Shown piece by piece: positions 8,531-16,769 of a stretch of DNA of 64,000 nt. Position 1 is the first letter of the stretch. Each line of letters opens with the position of its first letter. The notes below the pieces were generated by a model. That model worked only from the letters and a program-made list of their open reading frames with translations, did not search any database and was not told the origin of the DNA. The translations under genes were made by a program, and so were the position numbers. Source of the DNA: JAEYKI01 sp036679405 (GTDB lineage: Bacteria > Bacillota > Clostridia > Christensenellales > Christensenellaceae); contig JAVBVZ010000031.1 in assembly GCA_036679405.1 (NCBI GenBank), positions 82,653 to 146,652 on the forward strand, written 5' to 3'.

Positions 8531-9076
8531 TCAATCAAAATCAATTTGCTTATAAACGCTGCCGTCAAGGCTTACTATCTTAAAACGGTCGCCGCAAAGA
8601 ATGCCCGCGCTGTGGGGTGTGCCTTCTTTGGGGAGAGAAACAGACCCCGGGTTGATAATATAAATATCCCCCTTTTTTTTAGCGACGGGGATATGCATGT
8701 GGCCGTAAAAAAATACGTCTCCCGCGTTTAAGGCGGGCAGTTTTCCTTCCCCGAATATATGCCCGTGCGTTAAAAAGAGTTTCCTGGAGCCGGTATGATA
8801 GATCGTATAATCTGACATGATGGGGAAGTCAAGCACCATTTGGTCAACTTCACTGTCGCAGTTGCCGCGCACGGCAAGTATTTTATCTGAAAGGCTGTTT
8901 AGCAGCGCGGCAACCTCTTTGGGGTCGTATCCGCGCGGCAGGGGATTGCGCGGGCCGTGGTACAGTTCGTCGCCCAGGATCACAAGGGCGTCCGGCTGCT
9001 CGGCCCTATAAAGTTCGAGCGCTTTTTTTAAATAATAAAGGCTTCCGTGTATGTCTGAAATAAAAAACAGTTTCAC
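8531..9076 (-). CDS. yfcE: YfcE-like metallophosphoesterase
   Basis: Cytoplasmic calcineurin-like phosphodiesterase of 181 residues, the normal size for the YfcE/MJ0936 family. The metal-binding motifs appear in order: FISDIHGSLYYL, ILGDELYHGPRN, VRGNCDSEVD, FLTHGHIFG, GHMHIP, and the family tail INPGSVSLPKEG. The start is GTG, with AGGAGAA about 8 bases upstream; no good ATG exists. Homologues hydrolyse model phosphodiesters such as bis-pNPP, and the physiological substrate is unknown. The gene stands alone, between a sugar operon and a SulP transporter, with terminator-like hairpins on both sides. No functional link to its neighbours is visible. Confidence 0.9.
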   Translation of the reverse strand: MKLFFISDIHGSLYYLKKALELYRAEQPDALVILGDELYHGPRNPLPRGYDPKEVAALLNSLSDKILAVRGNCDSEVDQMVLDFPIMSDYTIYHTGSRKLFLTHGHIFGEGKLPALNAGDVFFYGHMHIPVAKKKGDIYIINPGSVSLPKEGTPHSAGILCGDRFKIVSLDGSVYKQIDFD

Positions 9077-9130
9077 CGGTTATTCTCCTGTGGTTTTTTA
9101 ATAAAGGTAATATTTTGCGGGTAAAATGTC

Positions 9131-9168
9131 AATACGGCGGGCGGCCTTAAAGTTTGCCCCGCCGTATT
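9131..9168 (-). terminator. Hairpin downstream of the SulP gene
   Basis: AATACGGCGGGC and GCCCCGCCGTATT form a strong stem with a 13-base loop. It lies in the gap between the SulP stop and the phosphoesterase start, both on the minus strand. The T-run (TTTTTT) is on the plus-strand side, so on the minus strand it is a stem without a good U-tract. It may work as an mRNA end or as a bidirectional barrier. Confidence 0.5.
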
Positions 9169-9180
9169 TTTTGCCTGCTC

Positions 9181-10905
9181 TTATTTGTTTTCCGGGTCCG
9201 CCGCCCTAAAAAGCTTTACCGCGCTGGTAATATCATGGTGTATGTTTTTTTCTCCAACAAGGCGCACCAGCCCGTATGCCTCCAGCTGTGACATAACGTG
9301 GTGTTCAACCTGCGTTAAGTGCAAAGAAATATTTTTTGCTTTAAGCTTTCTGTATAGCCGGATCAGGGTTTCGCCGCCTGTGTAATCCACATCCGAAACA
9401 GTTGATAGGTCCAGCAGTATAATTTTGAGTTCCGGGATGTCTTTGGCAAGCGCCATAACTTCTTTTACCAAAGTTTCCGCGTTTGCGTAATAGATGGGCG
9501 CGGCAAAATGATAAACAATCAGGCCGGGGTGGGCCTTCCGGTGGGAGGAAAGGGGTTCCCATGTCCAAATGATATGCCCGTCGGGAAGGCGCGTGGGCAC
9601 CATCAGGGAATTTTTGGGCTTGCAGCTGTGGTAAATATGTTTGATCAGCGCAAGGATCATGGCAAAGATAATTCCCCGTGCCGCGCCAAGCGCAACCACG
9701 ACCACTGCGGTGATCAAGGCAATATAAAATTCGTCGCGCTTCTGCGCGTAAATTTGCCTGATGCGGCGCACGTCTATAAGCTTGATGCCAATCACAAAAA
9801 CCAGGGCGGAGAGGGTTGCCACCGGAAGGTATTTTAAAAGTCCGGTAAAAAACAGCAGGACAACCGCGGCCATTCCCGCCGCAACAAGGTTGGTCAGCTG
9901 GCTGCGCCCGCCCGCGTCGTCTGCAATCTGGGTTTTCGTCGGGCTGCCGTTGGTGACAAAAGTGCCGCTCAGACCTGCCGTAATATTGGCGAGCCCCAGC
10001 CCAAAGATGTCTGCGTTGATGTCTACGCTTTCGTCATGCCGGTTTGCAAATTCATATGAGGTGGCGGCGCTTTGCGTAATAATGACAACCACAATGGCCA
10101 GGGCGGCGGGGAGCAGCTGCATAATTTTATCCATAGATACGGCCGGAAGCGCAAACTGCGGCAGTCCGCCGGAAATAGTCCCTACGGAGTCCAGGGCGGC
10201 GCCATCCGGGATCAGCAAAGATCCGGCAACAATTGAAACAGCAAGCGCAATCAAAGGCCATGGGATTTTTTTAAGCCGTGTAAACTTTTTGCCAAGTAAA
10301 CCCGGCACCGTAATAATGGCCAGCGTTGCTCCGGCTACTATGGCGGCGTAAATATTTGTCTCGGGCAGCTTTAAAAGCGCGTTTCCAAATTCCGCCAGCA
10401 TTCCGTCGCCGCTGGCGGGGATGCCCAGCATACCGCCAAATTGCCCAAGCGCAACCAGAATGCCGACGCCCATTAAAAACCCCGCTAAAACAGTCCGCGA
10501 CAAAAACTTGCCGATAAACCCAAGGCGCAGCAGCCTGCATGCAAGAAGCAAAACGCCGACTATAATGGAAAGCAGGCAGACATAAGACAAATATTCCGCA
10601 GAACCGATCGCCGCAAGCGGAAGAATGGCGTGCGCAAGGATGGCGGCGGTGGCGGAATCAGCCCCAATCACAAGGTGGCGGGACGCCCCGAACAAAGCAA
10701 AAATAATCACGGGAAATAAAATGGTGTAAATACCGGTGACGACCGGCATACCGGCTATTCTTGTATAGCCCATGACCTCCGGAATTGCAATGGCGGCCAG
10801 CGTCAGGCCGGCGATCACTTCACTTGGAAACGCTTTTTTGTCAAGCGGAAGCAGTCCGCGCAGCAGAAGGCTTTTCCGGCTTTGTTTTGATCTGCCCTGG
10901 GCCAT
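9181..10905 (-). CDS. SulP-family anion transporter with STAS domain
   Basis: Integral membrane transporter of the SulP/SLC26 family (sulfate, bicarbonate or other anions), about 574 residues. The N-terminal signature is VIAGLTLAAIAIPEVMGYTR, then 10-12 hydrophobic helices with the conserved stretches ANITAGLSGTFVTNGSPTKT and FVIGIKLIDVRRI. A cytoplasmic STAS domain fills the last 130 residues (LIVYHFAAPIYYANAETL, ILLDLSTVSDVDYTG). The open frame starts at 10959, but ATG 10905, behind GGAG, gives an N terminus closer to the family; either is possible. It is a single-gene transcript. The ion cannot be assigned from sequence. Confidence 0.92.
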   Translation of the reverse strand: MAQGRSKQSRKSLLLRGLLPLDKKAFPSEVIAGLTLAAIAIPEVMGYTRIAGMPVVTGIYTILFPVIIFALFGASRHLVIGADSATAAILAHAILPLAAIGSAEYLSYVCLLSIIVGVLLLACRLLRLGFIGKFLSRTVLAGFLMGVGILVALGQFGGMLGIPASGDGMLAEFGNALLKLPETNIYAAIVAGATLAIITVPGLLGKKFTRLKKIPWPLIALAVSIVAGSLLIPDGAALDSVGTISGGLPQFALPAVSMDKIMQLLPAALAIVVVIITQSAATSYEFANRHDESVDINADIFGLGLANITAGLSGTFVTNGSPTKTQIADDAGGRSQLTNLVAAGMAAVVLLFFTGLLKYLPVATLSALVFVIGIKLIDVRRIRQIYAQKRDEFYIALITAVVVVALGAARGIIFAMILALIKHIYHSCKPKNSLMVPTRLPDGHIIWTWEPLSSHRKAHPGLIVYHFAAPIYYANAETLVKEVMALAKDIPELKIILLDLSTVSDVDYTGGETLIRLYRKLKAKNISLHLTQVEHHVMSQLEAYGLVRLVGEKNIHHDITSAVKLFRAADPENK

Positions 10906-11539
10906 AAAGAAGTCAACTCCGTTCATGTAATGGTCGTTGTGTATATGGGGATTCCCCAAAAGGTCTGCTTTTAGGGCGTAAACCTGGAATCATAAGTGTA
11001 TGTATATGGCAAAGCCGACGGTTTTAGTATTTTTGCACACAATTTTTCCGCGGAACCATAGACTGAAGTTCCGAAAAGAAAAATCTTATGTTTTTATGGC
11101 ATGATTGGTTGTCGGCGGCTTTGAGGTGCAAAAATGCGACCCCCTATTAAATATTATATACTATAAAACGTGTTTAAGGCTATTGGATTTATGCAAAACA
11201 TACGGAACGCTGAAAGAGATTTCCTTTTGGCGTTTTTTTATTGCGGCAGGGCATCTTTTCCGGGCAAGTAAGAACCGCGCCAATTTTATTGTCAGTACTG
11301 AAAAAATGACAAAACAGTCCGGACTATTGAAAAAGAAAGAGAATTAGTGTTTATTGTATAAAGACCAAAGAAATTGGTTTTTACAGTATTCCTTTTGGGG
11401 TGTGGGTCAAATTACAGAAGATCAAAGTCTCCATATCTTCATAATCCAATAGCCACAGCCAACATTATGATAACAAAAATTCAAGGGCGTAAAAAGCCTG
11501 CTTATTTATTGCTGTTTAATATTAAAGGAGGAATGTGTT
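10906..11539. other. Intergenic region, no gene supported
   Basis: Spacer between the divergent SulP and MFS genes. It has a 243-base open frame (11105-11347, plus) without a usable ribosome binding site or recognisable domain. The right end contains AAAGGAGG at 11524-11531, which serves the MFS gene. I see no riboswitch or RNA gene. Base composition shifts to AT-rich from about 11100, which fits the start of a decayed segment. Confidence 0.5.
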
Positions 11540-12358
11540 TTGGAAATGGTAAAAACGAAAATCAAACTGAGTATTTATTCTATTGCACTGCTCATGATGG
11601 GAGCGATCGGGATTTCAGGCGGTTTGGCCGTTATCGGAGCTAATTTTGCCGGAGAGTCACAGACAATGATCCAAAGTCTTATCTCCATCCCCTGTATTGT
11701 CATTATTCCTACAACTCTTATTGTGGGCAAGTTAATGCAAAGCATATCAAAAAAGTCAATGGTGCTGTTCGGTTCCCTGTGTTTTTTGATAGGCGGCGTG
11801 GCGCCTGCTTTTATGAACGAACTTGTACCGATCATCATGATGCGCGCAATACTGGGTGTGGGCGTGGGCATAAGCCAGGTCGTCAGCACGGCGCTTGTTG
11901 CAGAAAATTTCAAAGGCGCGGAGCAGGAGAAAGTGCAGGGAATGCTGCAGGCCTGCCAAATGGGAGGCTTGGCCGTAATGGTGTTCGCCGGCGGTGCTTT
12001 GGCGGATATTGGATGGAATCTTACTTTCTATATACATATCATTGCCGTCATAACATTCGCCTTCTGCCTGGTGATGCTGAAGGGCAAAAAACCGGAGGCT
12101 GCCGTAGAACAATCTAAAAACAAGCCGAAGGTTAGGCTGAAAAAAGAAACATGGATGTGGGTTGCAGTTATCTTTGTCCTGTTTTTAAGCGTCCAGGTTT
12201 ATTCGATCTCTTTATCGTTTCTGGTGGAAGAGTTTCAGTGGGGAACGGCGACGGATTCGGGGCTGAGCCTGGCTTTTTTTGCAATAGGCGGCGTTGTTAT
12301 GGGTGCGTTGTACGGTAAATTGGCCAAAATCATGCGCAATTGTGCAAACGAAGATTAA
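11540..12358 (+). pseudogene. Truncated major facilitator superfamily transporter
   Basis: Only 272 residues of an MFS efflux/uptake protein remain, against about 390-470 for intact members. The N-terminal half is good: TM1 (IALLMMGAIGISGGLAVIGA), the TM2-3 loop VGKLMQSISKKSMVLFGSL, TM4 MRAILGVGVGISQVVSTAL, then TM5-6, the central loop KGKKPEAAVEQSKNKP, TM7 and TM8 (SLAFFAIGGVVMGALYGKLA). The frame then ends in IMRNCANED, where four more helices should follow. No continuation is found in other frames, and the DNA downstream becomes very AT-rich, so the 3' end looks deleted. The start is TTG 11540, 8 bases after a perfect AAAGGAGG; ATG 11546 is less well spaced. Probably non-functional. Confidence 0.75.
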
Positions 12359-13423
12359 AGATTTGCTATATACTAATATACGTTTTGCGAAACGCAATCC
12401 TCTTTTTAAAAACAATTTTATCAGCAATTTTTTTACATTAATGTACTCCTTTAATGTTACATTATATCTCGAGCTTTTAAATATTAATTGCATCATCTTA
12501 ATCCTCCAAATAATTTTAAATATTAATAGAAAACCGCGTCTCATGGGTAGAACAATTTTTCTTACAACAAGTCTATTGCATGTAATCTAAAAGAAAAAAA
12601 TCCAGATTTGGGATTGATTTTTTTGTGTTATCCACAAGTGCCAGCATTAATCATCTTTAATATAAACTGTGTTTGAACTAGTGAAGTTCTTTTAATTTAA
12701 GTATATGATAGAAAAAGCTAGCTGTAAACTGCTGATAAATTAATATTAAAATCACTGTTTTTTTATTAAACTATTGTGTAATTTTATGTATCATTTTAGT
12801 TGCCTTTTATTATGTTTTGCGGAGAAAGTTTTTAAAACGAGACAAACTTTGATTTTGAAAAATGTTTAAACGATTTGAAAAAGAGGCATAAAATAAAGGC
12901 TAGAAAATTAAATAAATTTACACATAATGCTATATTTTGGTGTGAATCCGGAGAGTTGAACCATTTCGTATACGTTTGGCCGAAGTCTCTCCGCTTCCCG
13001 GACGCAGCCGGGTGGCTTTGAAGCGCATATCAAAAGGATTGCGGGCAGGCTTTTCATATCGCAAAACACGGTAAAGTATACGCTCAAATCCGTTTTTTCA
13101 AAACTCTCCATACACAGCCGCGCCCTTTTAAAAGAACATTTTAAAGATTCAGGCGTTTAAATAAAAATCCTGCACGTTTAAAAAGGCCGAATTTTATGCT
13201 GTTTATATAGGATTTACAAATGCATCCCGATGCGCCGTAGCTGCCGTTCATTGCTGCTTTTCCGCCATTCGGCGCACTTGTGTTGACGGACACCGCCAAT
13301 ACGGCATAAACTGATACCGGCAGTACACGATCTAATAAAACGCGGCATAATGGTGAAAAACCGTAATGCTGCGTATGCGGCGTTGACCGCAGATTAAATA
13401 TTAAATGAAATGGAGGGTAAAAA
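12359..13423. other. AT-rich intergenic region, probably decayed DNA
   Basis: About 1.06 kb without a supportable gene. 12360-12960 is strongly AT-rich with many stops in all frames. A small hairpin, AATCC-agatttG-GGATT followed by T7, lies near 12601-12626 and might end transcripts from the truncated MFS gene. From 12950 the GC content rises, and open frames on the minus strand (12908-13111, 13141-13563) have no ribosome binding site and no family resemblance. GGAGGG at 13411 serves the small gene at 13424. Confidence 0.5.
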
Positions 13424-13600
13424 ATGGAAAGCAAAGTAAAAGTATATTCAGGAATCTTGTGGGCTGTTCTTGTAGCGGTGTATCTTCTTGTCAGTTTTTT
13501 TACGAACGCATGGTCCGTTACGTGGATCATACTTGTCTTGGGCGTTGTAGCGCAAAGAATCATTTCTCTTTTAAGCCAGCTTAAAGAACAAAAAAAATAG
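13424..13600 (+). CDS. Small two-helix membrane protein
   Basis: Predicted protein of 58 residues, too short for most gene callers. It begins MESKVKVYSGILWAVLVAVY, and has two hydrophobic segments (about residues 9-26 and 32-48) separated by the short loop TNAWS. It ends in the charged tail SQLKEQKK. The ATG is well placed behind TGGAGGG. Two short helices and a basic/charged C terminus are typical of small Bacillota membrane proteins of unknown function. There are no partner genes: it sits alone in a decayed region, with a hairpin just after the stop. I do not recognise the family. Confidence 0.65.
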   Translation: MESKVKVYSGILWAVLVAVYLLVSFFTNAWSVTWIILVLGVVAQRIISLLSQLKEQKK

Positions 13601-13646
13601 ACCTCCTAAAAAAATTATCCTGTGATAATTCGGAGGCTCCGTAAAT

Positions 13647-13670
13647 CAAAAAAACTACCCGGTGGGTAGT
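13647..13670 (-). terminator. Small hairpin with a minus-strand U-tract
   Basis: ACTACCC-ggt-GGGTAGT is a perfect 7-bp stem. On the minus strand it is followed by T7, the layout of an intrinsic terminator. The nearest minus-strand gene that could use it is the LacI gene ending at 14137, about 470 bases upstream, so its role is uncertain. Confidence 0.4.
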
Positions 13671-13767
13671 TCACAGAGAAAAATTGGCCACTGTACAATT
13701 GTATGGTGGCTATTTTTATATATTCGGGTGGCGAATAGAGTCATAAAAAGGGTTTGGAGGGTTGTCT

Positions 13768-13997
13768 GTGACGGAAATAAAAGAAGTTTATCCCGGGAAG
13801 GATTACCGGCTCAACGTTATACTGGATAACGGAAGCAGTATTGTTCTCAATTTAAAACCGAAACTGCATACAATGCGTTTTGGGCTTTAAAAGACCCGGA
13901 TTTTTTTATGCGGGCCGAAACGGACGGCAGCATGGTTTTCTGGAACGGAAAGGTAGAGCTTTCCATCAGCGAGGTCTTTGAGATCCTCGGGAAATAA
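13768..13997 (+). pseudogene. DUF2442-like protein, single-base frameshift
   Basis: Two frames join to make one DUF2442-type protein of about 76 residues. The first begins with GTG 13768 behind TTGGAGGG and reads MTEIKEVYPGKDYRLNVILD, then NGSSIVLNLKPK. The second continues AYNAFWALKDPDFFMRAETD, then GSMVFWNGKVELSISEVFEI, and stops at 13997. The total of 230 bases is one short of a whole number of codons. The break falls at the run ccgaaactg near 13860-13866; one more A there restores the frame. Without it translation stops at 13888-13890. It is either a real pseudogene or a homopolymer sequencing error. DUF2442 proteins are small, often toxin-antitoxin associated, and of unclear function. 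Confidence 0.7.
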
Positions 13998-14136
13998 GCG
14001 CGCTTTTGACTTTTCTTTCGCATATTGGCATCATTCGCCTGCCTAAAAAGAAAAACGGGTGACGCAAGGGGGTACGGAGGAACGTTAAAGCCCTGTGATT
14101 TTGGCAATCATAAAAAACCGGTTTTAAACATTGGCC

Positions 14137-15144
14137 TTATGTGCTGTCGCGCTGGATCAGTTCGCCCTCAAAGAACATGCGTTCTTCCGTATCACTGCCG
14201 TCAATTTTTCTAAAGAGGGTCTGTGCGGCTTTTTTGCCGATCTTATCAATGGGTTGTGCAATGGTGGTAAGAGTCGGGTCGATCACTTCGCAAAATTCGT
14301 TGTTGTCAAAGCCGACCACCCGGACATCGTCCGGCACCCTAAGGCCCTGCTGTTTTAAATATTTAATGGCGCCCATTGCAATCGGGTCTGCCGCCGCCAT
14401 GATGGCGTCGAATGATGCGCCCGACGCAAGCAGGTGTTTGGCGCCTTCATAGCCCATGTCCCTTGCCGACATCGGATGCTCAAAAGAAGGAAAATAGACG
14501 AGCTCGGGTATATGGGGGAGGCCGCAGTCTTCCAGGCCTTTTAAATACCCTTCGTACCGCTGGCGGGTAACACGGACTTCTTTTGGAAAATTGATATATG
14601 CAATACGGCGGGAGCCTTTGTGGTATAAAAACCGCGCTGCGTCACGCGTGCTGCTGTAGCCTTCGGTTGCAATGACGGATATGTCTTCATAAATGTAAAA
14701 CGAATTATCAGTGAATACAATGGGCAATTTACGGGAAAGATGCAAAAAATATTCCTGGGAAGCGCTGTCCATTTTGTATGTGCAATAAACAAGTCCGTCA
14801 ATGCGCCGCGCAAGCAATTTTTTTGCGTAGCGTATTTCGTTTTCTGTGCTGTTTTGGGTATCGCAGAGTATAACCATATAATCATGTTCGTAGGCCACCT
14901 GTTCTACCGCCTTGAACATTTCGGTATAGAAAAAGTTGGACGCATCGGGTATCATGAGCGCGATCGTCATGGATTTTTGCGTGCGTATGTTCTTTGCAAA
15001 ACAGCTTGGTTGATAGTTCAGTTTTTTGACGGCTGACAGCACGGCACTGCGGGCTTCCTCGCTGGAGGAACCGTTGTTCATAACCCTTGACACCGTCGAT
15101 TTTGATACGCCTGCAAGTTTTGCCACATCCCAGATTGTCGACAT
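14137..15144 (-). CDS. LacI-family transcriptional regulator
   Basis: Regulator of 335 residues. The HTH is STIWDVAKLAGVSKSTVSRV, followed by the hinge NYQPSCFAKNIRTQKSMTIA. The effector-binding domain carries DGLVYCTY, GAIKYLKQQGLRVPDDVRVV and GFDNNEF, and the C terminus is normal (ELIQRDST). ATG 15144 was chosen because GGAGGG lies just upstream; the open frame extends 12 codons further without a site. The gene lies 199 bases downstream of a zinc dehydrogenase gene on the same strand. It probably controls the divergent sugar locus through the paired operators at 16482 and 16609, which have the central CG typical of LacI-family sites. Confidence 0.93.
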   Translation of the reverse strand: MSTIWDVAKLAGVSKSTVSRVMNNGSSSEEARSAVLSAVKKLNYQPSCFAKNIRTQKSMTIALMIPDASNFFYTEMFKAVEQVAYEHDYMVILCDTQNSTENEIRYAKKLLARRIDGLVYCTYKMDSASQEYFLHLSRKLPIVFTDNSFYIYEDISVIATEGYSSTRDAARFLYHKGSRRIAYINFPKEVRVTRQRYEGYLKGLEDCGLPHIPELVYFPSFEHPMSARDMGYEGAKHLLASGASFDAIMAAADPIAMGAIKYLKQQGLRVPDDVRVVGFDNNEFCEVIDPTLTTIAQPIDKIGKKAAQTLFRKIDGSDTEERMFFEGELIQRDST

Positions 15145-15343
15145 ATTCCCTCCAAAAATGTTTTTTGCAATGAACCTCAAAATTCCGCTTGATCCGGCGG
15201 AAATCGGAGCGTCAAAACAAATTAAAATTATTATAACACAAATGCCGCGTATCTAAACGGCACACGGCGTTTGCAGGTTTATGGTACAGGCTTGGAGCAA
15301 TACCGTTTATTCCGAATTCAAAACCTTCTTGATGTCACGGTAG

Positions 15344-16372
15344 CTACAGGCGCGGATCGATCAGGATTTCGATGCCCTCTCCCCGCCGCAAAATCTCGAT
15401 GCCCTCGGCCGTTTTTTCTAAAGGAAGGGTATGGGTTATCAGGGGCTTTAAGTCCAGCACGCCGCTTTCCAGGATTTTTACGGCCTGGGGAAAGGAAGCG
15501 TTTGCAATCCAAGTGCCTAAAACGGCTACTTCACGGTTGGTAATCATATGCTGTGGGATGGCCGGCTCCGCATGGGCGTTAAAGCCAAAAAGCAGGACTG
15601 TTCCGCCTCTGCGCACCGCTTTAATACCGGCAAGAAGCTGTGATCCCACAACATCCAGGGCGTAATCCGCTCCGATGCCGGTTAAGTCCCTAACAAAAGA
15701 TTCCATATCTTGGGTAAGCGGGTCCACCAGGTAATCCGCACCGCATGTGCGTGCAAATTCGCGGCGAAGGGGAGCGGGCTCGGAAACAATGACGGGGGAG
15801 GCGCCGCAGGCTTTCATCATCTGTACAAAAAGGAGTCCAATGGCGCCGGCGCCCATGACCAGCACGCTGTCTCCCGGGCTGACAGGGATCTTGTTTTTGC
15901 CGTTTACCAGGCAGGCCAGCGGCTCGGCAAATGCCGCGATCTCGGAAGGGAGGCCGTCTGAAATTTTATGCGCAACTTTTTCAGATGCGCGGACGTATTC
16001 TGCAAATCCTCCGTTTGCGCCGATTCCCATAGGGATAATGTTTTCGCACAGGTTCGGCAGGTTTTTTTGACAGTAGGCGCAGATTCCGCAGTAGTCATTT
16101 GGGTTTGTGACCACGCGGTCGCCCACTTTTATGTTTTTTACGCCGTCACCCGCCTTCACCACTTTTCCGACGAGCTCGTGGCCCAGAATGGTTCCCGGCT
16201 TTGCAACGTAGCCGGGCGGGACGGACATAATGTGTACGTCGGTGCCGCATATGGAGCACATTTCGATTTGAATGATCAAATCGTCCGGCTTTTGGATCTG
16301 TGGCTTTTCAACCTTGCGGATATTTAGCACGCCGTTTCCTTCAAAAACGGCGGCGCGCATTGTTTGAGCCAT
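15344..16372 (-). CDS. Zinc-dependent sorbitol/threonine dehydrogenase-like protein
   Basis: NAD(P)-dependent medium-chain dehydrogenase of 342 residues. It has catalytic-zinc motifs CSICGTDVH (about residue 39) and GHELVGKV (about 65). Unlike the dehydrogenase at 705-1730 it keeps the structural zinc lobe: NDYCGICAYCQKNLPNLC. The Rossmann motif is VMGAGAIGLLFVQMMKACGA. ATG 16372 was chosen for GGGAGGT upstream. It is transcribed away from the M24-like gene, and the 397-base gap contains two operator pairs, so both directions are probably under the LacI regulator. Likely role: oxidation or reduction of a polyol or sugar acid taken up by the importer to the right; substrate unknown. Confidence 0.88.
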   Translation of the reverse strand: MAQTMRAAVFEGNGVLNIRKVEKPQIQKPDDLIIQIEMCSICGTDVHIMSVPPGYVAKPGTILGHELVGKVVKAGDGVKNIKVGDRVVTNPNDYCGICAYCQKNLPNLCENIIPMGIGANGGFAEYVRASEKVAHKISDGLPSEIAAFAEPLACLVNGKNKIPVSPGDSVLVMGAGAIGLLFVQMMKACGASPVIVSEPAPLRREFARTCGADYLVDPLTQDMESFVRDLTGIGADYALDVVGSQLLAGIKAVRRGGTVLLFGFNAHAEPAIPQHMITNREVAVLGTWIANASFPQAVKILESGVLDLKPLITHTLPLEKTAEGIEILRRGEGIEILIDPRL

Positions 16373-16481
16373 TCTTTGATACCTCCCTTGAAAATGATAT
16401 GAGAAATTCGACGGTGCATAAAATATGGAATAGTTTATGGAATATATATATATAGTATCATAAAAATCATGCAAGTCAATA

Positions 16482-16508
16482 GGAACGTTCCCGTGAAAAC
16501 GTTCCCGG
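16482..16508. promoter_or_regulatory. LacI-type operator pair, proximal to the dehydrogenase gene
   Basis: Two copies of AACGTTCCCG begin at 16484 and 16498, 14 bases apart. The first is embedded in the perfect palindrome GGAACGTTCC. The central CG is typical of LacI-family operators. It lies about 110 bases upstream of the dehydrogenase start (minus strand), in its promoter region. An almost identical pair lies at 16609-16637. Confidence 0.7.
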
Positions 16509-16608
16509 AAAAAAATAATTGAAAAAAAACCCACAATTTTATATTTTTTAAAAGAGGATTTGCCATTTTTATGTCGAATTTATAGCAGAGAAGAACAATG
16601 CTATGTAG

Positions 16609-16637
16609 GTAACGTTCCCGTGGTAACGTTCCCGAAC
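16609..16637. promoter_or_regulatory. LacI-type operator pair, proximal to the M24-like gene
   Basis: Second occurrence of the paired motif: AACGTTCCCG begins at 16611 and 16625, again exactly 14 bases apart with CCCGTGGT between the cores. It lies about 135 bases upstream of the plus-strand operon start. Conserved spacing in both copies supports cooperative binding by one regulator, most simply the LacI protein encoded at 14137-15144. Confidence 0.7.
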
Positions 16638-16769
16638 AAAAACTAACATCATGAGCATTCATAACCGGCTTTCATATTTAGGCATAAGAAAATTTATTTA
16701 AAAACTGATTTCTTTTAAAAATGAATAAATGTTTCTCAATAATTATCATTGATTGGAGGAACTCTTATA

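Noticed and set aside
11105..11347. 80-codon open frame upstream of the truncated MFS gene
   Set aside because: No usable ribosome binding site, no recognisable domain, and it lies in degrading DNA.
12908..13111. Minus-strand frame with a faint AraC-like ending (LSGFTPKYSIMCKF)
   Set aside because: The likeness is only a few residues long, there is no start signal and no upstream domain.
13141..13563. 140-codon minus-strand frame
   Set aside because: It overlaps the small membrane protein gene at 13424, has no ribosome binding site and no family features.
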